In this document: positions 47,665 to 57,366 of the stretch, one piece after another | Layout: every line of letters starts with the position of its first letter | How positions within the stretch are numbered: the first letter of the stretch is position 1 | NCBI RefSeq assembly: GCF_012489685.1 | Contig: NC_080043.1 | Span: forward strand, 31,032,743-31,096,742 | DNA: 64,000 nucleotides | Reading direction: 5' to 3' | DNA from: Lotus japonicus | Lineage: Eukaryota; Streptophyta; Magnoliopsida; Fabales; Fabaceae | The notes under the pieces: generated by a model | What the model saw: only the letters and a program-made list of their open reading frames with translations | Database searches by the model: none | What the model was told of the DNA's origin: nothing | Translations under genes and position numbers: made by a program

Positions 47665-49335
47665 TGATGACCCGGGATTTAAGGCTATTTTTCTAGTTTA
47701 TTTACATGCATTTTAATATATTATTTAAGTTATTTTAATCATTTTAGAACACATTAGGCTTATTTTATGCGTTTTAATATTTTTATTTAGTTTTAGTATT
47801 TTTCTACATTTTATATTATTTTCTAGATATTATCAGGATTAATTTTGTTTAATTTAGGATTAGATAAGTTTATTTTAAGTTGTTATCTTATTTTTATCTT
47901 TTATTTATTTTAGGTTATTGTTAGTTTAGGAGAAGATATGAGAAGAGAGAGAAAATCAGGAAAAAATACAAAAATTCCAGCTGACAGGAGGTTTAATCCA
48001 GTGTACCACACGTCCTCTATCTTAACGTGTGCCCGCGCGTCTGAATGCGCCACGTAGCAGCTTCTTCTATCCAACGTACAGACACGCGAGGGTGCACCGT
48101 ATTACAGTGAACCTGACCGCACCAGATGATCTCCTGGGCTAGAAAAGATAAAATAGGCACAGAACACGAAAATCACTATAAAATCAGCTTTTAACCTATT
48201 TTTTGGGATCTTTTTTATCTTTTTTTTCTCCTAAACCTAATAAAAAACCTTTGGGAGACTTGGAGGCAATTTCTTGGTGGAGAGGAAGGCTAGGCCCTTT
48301 AAGGCTGGTGTTAGGGCCATGGAGGAGGTGACAGCTTCTCCGGATGTCCATGACTCCATTCTATTTTGGGTTATGCTTTTCTCTTTACCTATTTTTTATG
48401 TTGTGACTCTCTTTTAGTATTTGGAATGACTTAATTTGGTTTTCTCTCTTATTCAATATACTTTTATGCCATTATAATTATGAATTTTCATTATTTGGTG
48501 TTTCTCTCTATGTTTAATGCTTCAATTGGTTAATTGATAATTTAAAGAGTTTATATTAATTCATAAATAGATTGAGAAATTGATATGAGTTAATGTAGCT
48601 TAGTTCATAGAAAGGGGAAAATTCCTATGTCTTAGGTTATTGATTCTCTTTGCGCGTTCATGTATCTTTTGCCAATATGATGCTTTTTAGGATTTGCATG
48701 ACAATTGAGAAGTTGGTGTGAATTTAGTTAATAAGAGAAACCGCTCTTGCATCAGTCATCTTAAGAAAGGCATGTCTTAGGTAGGGTTTAGATTTTCTAG
48801 GTGACAATAGGAGACATTAACTCTTAGGTATGAATATCGTGAGTTGGAAAAGAGATCTATACCGAGTGACAAGTCGGGATACTCACCTCTCTAGGATAGG
48901 ATTATCTAGTAGGAACTATTAGGATTTCTTGAGTGACAGTCAGAGATTCTATCCAATAGGACATGAACTTATTGGGTTAGGAACAGAGTTTGGGAATGTC
49001 TTATCGAGTAGGTATGTGTATAATGCTCCTTTTATGATCACTAGGACTTAAGAGATTAAGGCTAGGTTCTTAATGGGTAGATTTGCTTAGCTGAGAAATT
49101 AGTGGGTGAATAACTCTTATCGGCATCTTAAATGTTAACTTCATCTTATAAAAGTATATTGGTTGAGAATAAGTTGTAAATCAAATGAACTCATTTTCCA
49201 AATACATTTTCTTCTTTGTTTGCCTCCGTGAAACTTCTTTTTTCGCTTTAATTATAGGTTTTCCTTTATTTAAATAAACCCACATTTTACTATTTAAGTC
49301 ATTCATCCAACATCTAGCTAGTAAGATTAATACGG
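47665..49335 (+). repeat. 3' LTR of element C, truncated by the D insertion
   Basis: It matches 44516 onward up to the phrase AAGATTAATACG, after which the first LTR continues for about 120 bp more (46183-46305). The missing 120 bp should lie to the right of element D, outside the window. Confidence 0.85.
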
Positions 49336-49540
49336 TGTTGGAAAATATATCAGTATTTATTGTTTTCCAGTCAATTCTAGAGATTCTATTATTGACTTTT
49401 TTATATGTAATAATTTTCTCCTTAATTCAAGGAGTAGTAATTCTCTCATTAATTCAAGGAGTAATAATTGTATCCTCTCTATAAATACCAGCCTTTGGCT
49501 GAGGAATAAAACAGAACAACATTTACCTATTATTTTCCAA
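49336..49540 (+). repeat. 5' LTR of element D
   Basis: About 204 bp from TGTTGGAAAATATATC to TATTTTCCA. It holds two copies of an imperfect palindrome CTCCTTAATTCAAGGAG (49414-49430 and a variant at 49443) and a TATA box TATAAATA at 49480-49487. Confidence 0.85.
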
Positions 49541-49542
49541 TA

Positions 49543-49554
49543 TGGTATCAAGAG
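49543..49554 (+). other. Primer-binding site of D
   Basis: TGGTATCAAGAG, two or three bases after the LTR, complementary to initiator tRNA-Met as usual in plant copia elements. Confidence 0.85.
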
Positions 49555-49649
49555 TCCTAGGTTGGAAATTCTACTGTAGAGCTTTCCACAGCTAGTTTGA
49601 CCAACCTATTTCCTTCCCCGACCCGTTTGACATACCCATTTAGCCTCCT

Positions 49650-51240
49650 ATGGCAGGTCGCAATAGGTGGCCCTCCATAGCAGAGGCCTACACCGGATCC
49701 ACAGCCAACCACGACGAACAATCACTTGACTCGGGCGTCAACAACGGTGATGGCGGTGGCAAAGGAGACGGCGGTGGTCATGGAGATGGCACACCAAAGT
49801 TCGTCGCAAACAGTGGCGGTAATGGCGGTAACAATGAAAACAGGAACAACAGTGTTTATGGTGACAGTAATGTCAATATAGGTTGCAATGACCAAGAGGG
49901 TTCCTCATACTCCCTCAAGGTCAATATTCCTAAGATGAATGGGAAGAACTATAATGAATGGGCCCAAACCGTTCGGTTGGTATTGGATAGCAAAGGGAAG
50001 CTTGGTTTTTTAACAGGAGCAGTAGCTGAACCAACAAGCGGAGACCCTCGTTACAAACAATGGAAATCTGAAAACTCCTTGATTATTGCTTGGTTGGTAA
50101 GCTCTATGGAAACTGGAATAGGTAAGCCTTACATGTTTTTTCCTTCTGCAAAGGATGTGTGGGAAGCTGTTAAGAAAACATACTCTGATATTCCAAACTC
50201 CTCCCAAACTTTTGGTTTAAAATCAAAGTTATGGCAGGCTAAACAAGGTGACAGGAGTGTAACTGCTTATTACAATGAGTTGTTGACCCTATGGCAAGAA
50301 TTAGATCTCTGTTATGATGACAATTGGAGGTGTACAGAAGATAGTGTTCTGTTTCTCAAGAGGCAAGAAAATGATCGTGTCTTCATGTTTCTTGATGGGC
50401 TAAATACAGACCTTGATGAGGTAAGGGGTCGAGTTTTAGGAAAAATACCATTGCCAACTCTTCGTGAAACTTTTGCAGAAATCAGAAGGGAGGAGGCACG
50501 ACAAGGAATTATGATGGGCAAGACACCACGAAGTTCTGAATCTGAAGGCTCTGCTCTGGCTACTAGGAACCTCGGCGAGGGAAAAAGGTCAGACAAAATT
50601 CCTTGGTGCGATCACTGCAAGCGCGAATGGAACACGCGTGAAAATTGTTGGAAGCTCATAGGAAAACCTCCTAACTGGAAGAAGAAAGGTGGTCGTGCAT
50701 TTCAAGCAAGTAATTCTGATCAAGGGCAGCAATCCTCTTCGACTCAGCTTCCGCTCACTACGGAACAACTTGACAAACTGCTCAAACTCCTCGAGTCTTC
50801 AACCCCTTCTTGCTCTATAGCAACAAAAGGTATTTCTGCATGTCTTAGTGTCATTCCTAGTCATACTTGGATATTAGATTCAGGTGCCTCGGATCACATG
50901 ACAAGTGAATCCACCTTGTTTTCTTCATATAGTCCATGTGCAGGTAATCAAAAAATAAAAATTGCAGATGGCTCTTTTTCAGCCATTGCAGGTAAAGGGT
51001 CAGTTGTGTTGTCTCCAGTGTTAACTCTTAACGATATCCTTCATGTTCCAAACTTATCCTGTAATTTAATGTCTGTTAGTAAATTAACCCGAGATATAAA
51101 TTGTCAAACCAATTTTTTCCGTTCTCACTGTGTCTTTCAGGATTTGAACTCGGGGAAGATGATTGGCAGTGCTAAGGAGAGTGAAGGACTCTACTACCTT
51201 GACATTGGATCTGCATCACAACTACCTCCAAAAACAATAA
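49650..51240 (+). pseudogene. D gag and protease, cut by E
   Basis: An open frame of 530 codons before E. A glycine/asparagine-rich N-terminus is followed by a copia gag domain (residues about 85-285: LKVNIPKMNGKNYNEWAQTV, KSKLWQAKQGDRSVTAYYNE). The zinc-knuckle region reads CDHCKREWNTRENC; the third ligand position is N instead of H, so it may not bind zinc. Protease follows with WILDSGASDHM. Near the end, SCNLMSVSKLT and GLYYLDIG lead toward the integrase zinc domain. Element E is inserted after 51240; the frame resumes at 60796 in phase. The apparent continuation to 51293 is E sequence. Confidence 0.88.
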
Positions 51241-51617
51241 TGGACTGGGCGGGACATAAAGAAGATTATGTCCCGCCCAAAATGAACAAATAACCATTGA
51301 AGATAGCCATGGCGGGAAAGGCGACACGACGAGCTTCATTGCCCTCCCTTAGATGATGGACCCACAAGCCAGCTGGAAGATTCCTTTGGATTTGTCTTAT
51401 ATGTACAGGGATTTGGGCCCTGATTGTCAGGCCCAAATATAGGAAAGGTCCATATCATGACCACCCCCTCTATAAAAGGGGAGGTCATCCACTTGTACGA
51501 AACCAACTTTTCAGCATTAATGAAAATATTCCTTTTATGGTAGTTTTGCTATTTTAGTGCTCTGCTAGGGTTTAATTTCTGTCATTCTTTTACGTAAGCT
51601 TGCCCTAGTACAGAACA
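51241..51617 (+). repeat. 5' LTR of element E
   Basis: It starts TGGACTGGGCGGG and ends GTACAGAACA. A perfect 13-bp inverted repeat (51247-51259 with 51266-51278, loop AGAAGA) opens the LTR. TATA box TATAAAAG is at 51471-51478. Confidence 0.92.
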
Positions 51618-51636
51618 TTGGCTCCGTCTGTGGCTC
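51618..51636 (+). other. Primer-binding site region of E
   Basis: TTGGCTCCGTCTGTGG directly follows the LTR. It resembles the TGGCGCCGTCTGTGG-type site of other Tat elements with one change. The priming tRNA is not assigned. Confidence 0.6.
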
Positions 51637-51677
51637 TGACTTAACTCTTCCGGTGACAGAAGGAGGAATTACGAGCC

Positions 51678-52520
51678 ATGGAGACTCGTTCATGTGGCGT
51701 GGGTCGACGCGATCATCGCCGGCGCGGTGGTGGTCGACACGGCGGTCGCGGCGGCGGACGGAACACCAACCGTCCCGTACTGGACGAGCAAGAGCAGGAA
51801 GCTTCCTCGGAGGGGGTCCACTCAGTGGCGCCGTCGCCAGCGTCATTGGTGAATGCAGCTCCGGGAAGACCTTCAGATCTGATTGCTAAATCAGATCCAG
51901 GTGTGCGGCGGCGTTCAACGCCGCCTAACTACGTGAATTTGGAAGATCTTAAAACCACTGCTCCACGGAGGGCGCAAGAGGCAGTGACAGGTATCACGCC
52001 TGCGGCTTTGCAACAAATGTTAGATACCTTGCAGAAGGTGCAGTCCCAAAACGAGCAGTTGCAAGCCCAAGTTGAGTATCTTACTCAGCGGCAGGATTTT
52101 AAGCAAGAACAACGCCTGGAGGCGGAGGATGTAGTTGAATTTCAACCTTTTGTTCCAGCCATCACTAGGGTGGACATTCCAAAGCACCTGCAAACCATGG
52201 CATTAGACGCCTTTTCGGGCGAATCTGATCCTATGGAGCATCTTAGATATTTCAATACCAAAATGGTGATCGGCGGGGCGACGGATGCGGTAAAATGTCG
52301 ATTATTGCCTTCCACGTTCAAGGGCATGGCGATGCAGTGGTTCATTCGACAACCGCCCTTCTCCATTGATAATTTCACTGATCTGTCCACTAAGTTTCTG
52401 ACTCAATTTTCCGCCAATAAAACCACAAAAGCAACAATGTTTGATCTTATCAGCATACATCAGCAACCAGGCGAGAAATTAAAAACCTACATGGCACGCT
52501 TCGGCAAGATGGCGGTGTAG
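51678..52520 (+). pseudogene. E gag, first 280 codons, ending at an in-frame TAG
   Basis: The N-terminus is arginine/glycine-rich (RRRGGGRHGGRGGGR, residues about 14-28), likely nucleic-acid binding. A coiled-coil-like stretch follows (QQMLDTLQKVQSQNEQLQAQ, near residues 110-130). The gag core begins near residue 170 (MALDAFSGESDPMEHLRYFN) and runs through MAMQWFIRQPPFSIDNFTDL to TYMARFGKMAV. TAG at 52518-52520 interrupts this core; the same frame continues without a break at 52521. A single base change from CAG would explain it. The position inside the gag core argues against a programmed gag-pol readthrough signal. Confidence 0.85.
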
Positions 52521-55500
52521 TTGGAGGATGAAAATCCAGATGTCTGTTTGGCGTCATTCAAAAATGGCCTTCGGGCGGGAGATTTGAATAGAGACTTAAC
52601 AAGGCGACCGGCGAAGGATATGATGGATCTTCGCGCTCGTGTTCAAGAGTTCATATTGATCGAGCAAGATGATCAGAAGAAACAAGAAAGAGAGGAAGGA
52701 CGCAAGCAGTCTCAATCTGGCGGTGTTTCACAGGACAAATCCAAGGCAGGGAAGGAAACCAGGATAGCGCAAACCCCCCGTGTACCAAGACCGGGACCAT
52801 ACCAAAACTCTAAACCTGGCTTTCAAAATACATGGCACAGAAATTCACAAGGCCCCACTGCTGCCACAGCTGGTCAGCCTGGTGCTTTGCCAACGCCAGT
52901 CCCACTTACTAAGTTGAATGCACCCTTAAGTACCATTTTAAGGGCGGTTGGGCAGACCAACGTTGTGCAGTACCCACCACCCCCACGGCGGCCGCCAGCT
53001 AACGTGGACACCAATAGGTGGTGCGAGTACCACAAGGCGTTGGGACATACGACAGATAATTGTTGGAATTTAAGGCGGGAAATTGATCGCTTGATCAAAG
53101 CTGGCCATTTGACAAACTTTGTTAAAGACACAGCAGCGCCGGAGGTAGCTAAGATCACTCAAGGGGACAAAGGCAAAGGTAAAGAGATAGTTGAAGAGTT
53201 GGGTGATCCTGTTGGGGAATGCTCATCTATTGCAGGAGGATTTGGCGGGGGTGCAATTTCAAGTAAGGCTAGAAAACACTACGTGGCGGCAGTACACTCA
53301 GTACAGGAGTCGAACGAAGGCGAGTGTTGGGTGAATCATTCCCCTATTATATTTACCCCTCAGGATTTCGCGCATGTAATTCCCCATGACAACGATCCAA
53401 TTGTGGTAACAATTAGGGTTAACAATTATGTGACAAAGAAAGTATTCTTAGACCAGGGATCTTCGGCGGATATCATCTATGGAGACGCCTTTGATCGCCT
53501 GGGACTAAAGGAATCAGATTTGAAACCATACAGGGGAACTTTGGTGGGATTCACAGGGGACCGTGTCAGTGTGCGGGGATACGTCGAAATTCCGACTGCC
53601 TTTGGAGAAGGAGAGTTTGTCAAGAAATTTCAAGTAAAGTACTTAGTATTGGCGTGTAAAGCCAATTACAATGTACTCTTGGGGCGAGACACCCTCAACA
53701 AGGTCTGCGCGGTCATCTCAACTGCTCATTTAACTGTTAAATATCCCGCCTGCAACGGGAAGGTCGGGATATTGCGTGTAGACCAGAATGCAGCAAGGGA
53801 ATGCTATTTGAGAAGCGTGGCGCTCTATGGGCGAAAGGCCGCCAAGGAGAGCCATCGAATTACAGAAATCTTCCCACAAGAAGGATTTAGCTTGGACCCA
53901 AGAGATGATGCTGATGATTTTCGCCCACAACCTCTGGAAGAAACCAAGCAGGTGCAAGTCAAGGACAAGTTTCTAAAGATTGGCAGTGGTTTGACAACAG
54001 AACAAGAGGACAGACTAATCACCCTTCTGGGTGATAATCTAGATCTCTTCGCATGGACCATCAATGATGTACCAGGGATTGATCCCAAGGTGATCACTCA
54101 CAAACTAGCCATACGACCAGGGGCGACCCCAGTCATCCAACCAAGGCGAAGAATGAGTGAAGAAAAGAACAAGGCTGTACAATTAGAGACTGAAAAGTTA
54201 ATCAAGGCTCGCTTCATCCGTGAGGTACAGTACCCAACGTGGCTCGCCAATGTTGTGATGGTCAAGAAGGCCAATGGGAAATGGCGAATGTGTACGGACT
54301 ACACAAGCTTGAACAAAGTGTGTCCCAAAGATTCGTACCCACTTCCCAATGTTGATAAGCTTGTGGATGGAGCTTCAGGGAATGAACTTTTAAGTCTCAT
54401 GGACGCTTATTCGGGCTATAATCAGATTATGATGCATCCCTCGGATGAGGAAAGTACAGCATTTATGACCAATCAGGCGAACTATTGTTACAAGACAATG
54501 CCTTTTGGTTTGAAGAATGCAGGAGCTACGTACCAACGGCTCATGGACAAAATTTTTTCAAAACAAGTAGGCAGGAATATGGAGGTGTATGTGGATGACA
54601 TGATCGTAAAGTCCGCCAGGGCTAGTGATCATGGGGGCGATCTCAAAGAAGCGTTTACTCAGTTAAGAACATATCAAATGAAGTTGAATCCTGAGAAGTG
54701 TTCTTTTGGGATCCAGGGAGGAAAGTTCTTGGGATTTATGTTAACATCAAGGGGAATAGAAGTGAACCCTGATAAGGGAAGGGCGATCTTGGAGATGAAA
54801 AGCCCAACAAGTGTAAAGGAGGTTCAGCGTTTGACAGGGCGAATGGCCGCCTTGTCACGTTTCTTGCCAATGGCGGGTGACAAAGCTGCCCCGTTCTTCA
54901 CATGTTTAAAAAAGAATTCAAAGTTTCAGTGGACAGAGGAATGCGAACAAGCTTTTACCAAATTGAAAGAAACATTGGCCACATTACCAGTACTCTCCAA
55001 GCCAACACCAGGCGTTCCATTAGTGCTCTATTTAGCGGTTACTGACAAGGCGGTAAGTACGGTGTTGCTCCAGGAAGAAGGAAAAAAGCAGAAAGTTATA
55101 TATTTCGTGAGCCATACTTTACAGGGGGCAGAATTGCGGTACCAAAAAATTGAAAAGGCGGCTTTGGCGATTCTGAAAACTGCAAGGCGCCTCAGACCTT
55201 ACTTCCAAAGTTTCCAAGTCAAAGTTAAAACTGATGTTCCCTTAAGGCAAGTACTTCAGAAGCCTGATTTATCAGGGCGATTGGTTAGCTGGTCAGTTGA
55301 GCTATCAGAATATGACATACAATATGAGCCAAGGGGCCAAGTCACAGTCCAGAGTTTAATTGACTTCGTGGCGGAATTAACACCCACTGAAGGAGAGAAG
55401 ACTCAAGGAGAATGGGTCCTGTCTGTGGATGGATCCTCTAATAACACTGGAAGTGGGGCGGGAATAACAATCGAAAGTCCATATAAAATGATCATTGAAC

Positions 55501-57128
55501 AGTCTCTCAAGTTCGAGTTCAAGGCGAGCAATAATCAATCTGAGTACGAGGCTCTGATTGCCGGCTTAAGGTTGGCCATTGAGTTGGGAGTCCAGAATTT
55601 ATTTATCAAAGGAGATTCGCAGTTAGTGGTTAAGCAAGTGAAAGGCGAGTACCAGGTGAAGGATCCGCAACTGTCCAAATATTTGGAAGTGGTGCGCAGA
55701 TTGATGATGGAGGTCAAAGAAATCAAAATAGAACATGTCCCGAGGGGACAAAATGAGAGGGCTGATGTGTTGGCGAAGTTGGCAAGCACAGGGAGATTGG
55801 GCAACTACCAAACAGTCATTCAAGAAACCCTGCCTCGCCCGAGCATTGATTTGGTAGAAATAAAGTTGAAAGCTGTAAAGTCAGTTAGTGAGGGCGAGCT
55901 ACCTTGGATGGAATCAATTAAGACCTTCTTAGAGAATCCACCAAAGGAGGATGATTTGAACACGAGAACAAAACGCAGGGAAGCCAGTTTCTACACACTG
56001 GTGGATGGTGAGTTGTATCGGCGGGGAATCATGTCTCCTATGCTCAAATGTGTCGATACCAAGGACGCCCTCGGAATAATGGCGGAAGTCCACGAAGGTG
56101 TGTGTTCTAGTCATATCGGCGGGCGATCCTTGGCAATAAAAGTGATAAGAGCAGGATTCTATTGGCCAACCATGAAGAAGGATTGTTTGGAGTATGTGAA
56201 GAAATGTGAAAAATGTCAAGTCTTTTCTGATTTGCACAAGGCTCCACCAGAAGAATTAACAACCATGATGGCGCCCTGGCCGTTCGCCATGTGGGGGACT
56301 GATATCTTAGGACCATTCCCTGTAGCGAAGGCACAAATGAAGTACATCATCGTGGCGGTTGATTACTTCACTAAGTGGATAGAAGCCGAGGCGGTGGCGA
56401 CTATCACAGCCGCCAAGGTCAGGAACTTCCTGTGGCGAAGGATTGTTTGTAGATTTGGGGTCCCCATGGCGTTAGTAATGGATAATGGAACCCAATTCAC
56501 AAGTAGTGTTACCCAGGAATTTTGTGCAGAAATGGGAATCGAGATGCGATTTGCCTCTGTAGAACATCCACAAACCAACGGGCAGGCTGAGTCGGCTAAC
56601 AAGGTTATCCTGAAAGGTTTAAAAAAGAAACTGGATGAAGCAAAAGGGCTTTGGGCGGAGGAACTACCAGGCGTTCTTTGGGCATACAACACCACGGAAC
56701 AGTCAAGCACAAAGGAAACCCCGTATCGTCTAACTTATGGAACTGACGCCATGCTCCCAGTGGAAATTGAAAACCAAAGTTGGCGAGTGGCTCGGTTTAA
56801 TGAAAATGACAACGGAGAAAACTTAATAGCAAATCTAATCATGCTGCCCGAGGAACAACGAGATGCTCACATAAGAAATGAGGCGGGAAAAGTGAAGGTG
56901 GCAAGAAAGTTCTCAACGAAACTAGTGCCAAGAAAAATGAGGGTAGGAGACTTAGTGCTCCGAAAAAATACAATACCCGATAAACACAACAAACTTTCAC
57001 CCAACTGGGGCGGGCCTTACAGGATTATAGGCGACGTTGGAGGAGGAGCTTATAAGTTGGAACAACTAAGCGGTCAAAAGGTTCCACGAACATGGAACGC
57101 CTCTCATTTAAAGCAGTATTTTAGTTAA
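52521..57128 (+). CDS. E gag end, protease, RT, RNase H, archaeal-type RNase H, integrase
   Basis: 1535 codons in the gag frame with no other break. It has the rest of the gag core, a zinc knuckle CEYHKALGHTTDNC (residues 168-181), protease with LDQGSSADI (D311), and RT with MCTDYTSLNK and YVDDM (from residue 690). The first RNase H is degenerate: YLAVTDKAVS lacks the first aspartate. A second, archaeal-type RNase H follows, with VDGSSNNTGSGAG (D970), QSEYEAL, GDSQLV and ERADVLAKLA. Integrase has HHCC residues and D1261, D1321 and E1357, giving the 35-residue D-to-E spacing. The product is a polyprotein for reverse transcription and integration. The stop is TAG at 57126-57128. Translation of this part depends on passing the TAG at 52518. 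Confidence 0.92.
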   Translation: MEDENPDVCLASFKNGLRAGDLNRDLTRRPAKDMMDLRARVQEFILIEQDDQKKQEREEGRKQSQSGGVSQDKSKAGKETRIAQTPRVPRPGPYQNSKPGFQNTWHRNSQGPTAATAGQPGALPTPVPLTKLNAPLSTILRAVGQTNVVQYPPPPRRPPANVDTNRWCEYHKALGHTTDNCWNLRREIDRLIKAGHLTNFVKDTAAPEVAKITQGDKGKGKEIVEELGDPVGECSSIAGGFGGGAISSKARKHYVAAVHSVQESNEGECWVNHSPIIFTPQDFAHVIPHDNDPIVVTIRVNNYVTKKVFLDQGSSADIIYGDAFDRLGLKESDLKPYRGTLVGFTGDRVSVRGYVEIPTAFGEGEFVKKFQVKYLVLACKANYNVLLGRDTLNKVCAVISTAHLTVKYPACNGKVGILRVDQNAARECYLRSVALYGRKAAKESHRITEIFPQEGFSLDPRDDADDFRPQPLEETKQVQVKDKFLKIGSGLTTEQEDRLITLLGDNLDLFAWTINDVPGIDPKVITHKLAIRPGATPVIQPRRRMSEEKNKAVQLETEKLIKARFIREVQYPTWLANVVMVKKANGKWRMCTDYTSLNKVCPKDSYPLPNVDKLVDGASGNELLSLMDAYSGYNQIMMHPSDEESTAFMTNQANYCYKTMPFGLKNAGATYQRLMDKIFSKQVGRNMEVYVDDMIVKSARASDHGGDLKEAFTQLRTYQMKLNPEKCSFGIQGGKFLGFMLTSRGIEVNPDKGRAILEMKSPTSVKEVQRLTGRMAALSRFLPMAGDKAAPFFTCLKKNSKFQWTEECEQAFTKLKETLATLPVLSKPTPGVPLVLYLAVTDKAVSTVLLQEEGKKQKVIYFVSHTLQGAELRYQKIEKAALAILKTARRLRPYFQSFQVKVKTDVPLRQVLQKPDLSGRLVSWSVELSEYDIQYEPRGQVTVQSLIDFVAELTPTEGEKTQGEWVLSVDGSSNNTGSGAGITIESPYKMIIEQSLKFEFKASNNQSEYEALIAGLRLAIELGVQNLFIKGDSQLVVKQVKGEYQVKDPQLSKYLEVVRRLMMEVKEIKIEHVPRGQNERADVLAKLASTGRLGNYQTVIQETLPRPSIDLVEIKLKAVKSVSEGELPWMESIKTFLENPPKEDDLNTRTKRREASFYTLVDGELYRRGIMSPMLKCVDTKDALGIMAEVHEGVCSSHIGGRSLAIKVIRAGFYWPTMKKDCLEYVKKCEKCQVFSDLHKAPPEELTTMMAPWPFAMWGTDILGPFPVAKAQMKYIIVAVDYFTKWIEAEAVATITAAKVRNFLWRRIVCRFGVPMALVMDNGTQFTSSVTQEFCAEMGIEMRFASVEHPQTNGQAESANKVILKGLKKKLDEAKGLWAEELPGVLWAYNTTEQSSTKETPYRLTYGTDAMLPVEIENQSWRVARFNENDNGENLIANLIMLPEEQRDAHIRNEAGKVKVARKFSTKLVPRKMRVGDLVLRKNTIPDKHNKLSPNWGGPYRIIGDVGGGAYKLEQLSGQKVPRTWNASHLKQYFS

Positions 57129-57366
57129 TAGAAACAACAAATGTAAATGAAGTCGCACTCTTTTTCCCTTTCTTTGGAAAGGTTTTTAATGAGGCGACAT
57201 TTGTAATGAAGGGACAATTGTTCCCATACGAAAGAAAATTAATGAAAAGATCATTTCAACAGAATCGCATATATTTTTTAATTTATATTACGAGTTCATG
57301 CAATGCAAATCGTATCAAGGTATACAATACCGCGAGTAAACCTTTCGGAATAAGAGAGTATCGCCT

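Larger units (their letters stand above)
44516..49335 (+). mobile_element. Non-coding LTR element C (LARD-like), cut by D in its second LTR
   Basis: Two LTRs (44516-46305 and 47665-49335, the second incomplete) surround 1359 bp without genes. The PBS TGGCGCCGTTGTCGGGGA matches the tRNA-Asp site usual in Athila/Tat gypsy elements. LTRs start TGATGACCCGGGATT; the PPT is at 47655-47662. The candidate TSD is CCGAT (44511-44515), whose partner is beyond the window. By eye the LTRs differ at about 45-50 positions in some 1.67 kb. It must rely on proteins from another element. Confidence 0.85.

Noticed and set aside
50010..50207. Minus-strand open frames across D, E, B and F genes
   Set aside because: They are shadows of strongly supported retroelement genes on the other strand.
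52518..52520. Programmed stop readthrough between gag and pol of E
   Set aside because: The stop is inside the gag core rather than at the gag-pol boundary, so a point mutation is simpler; kept only as a check.
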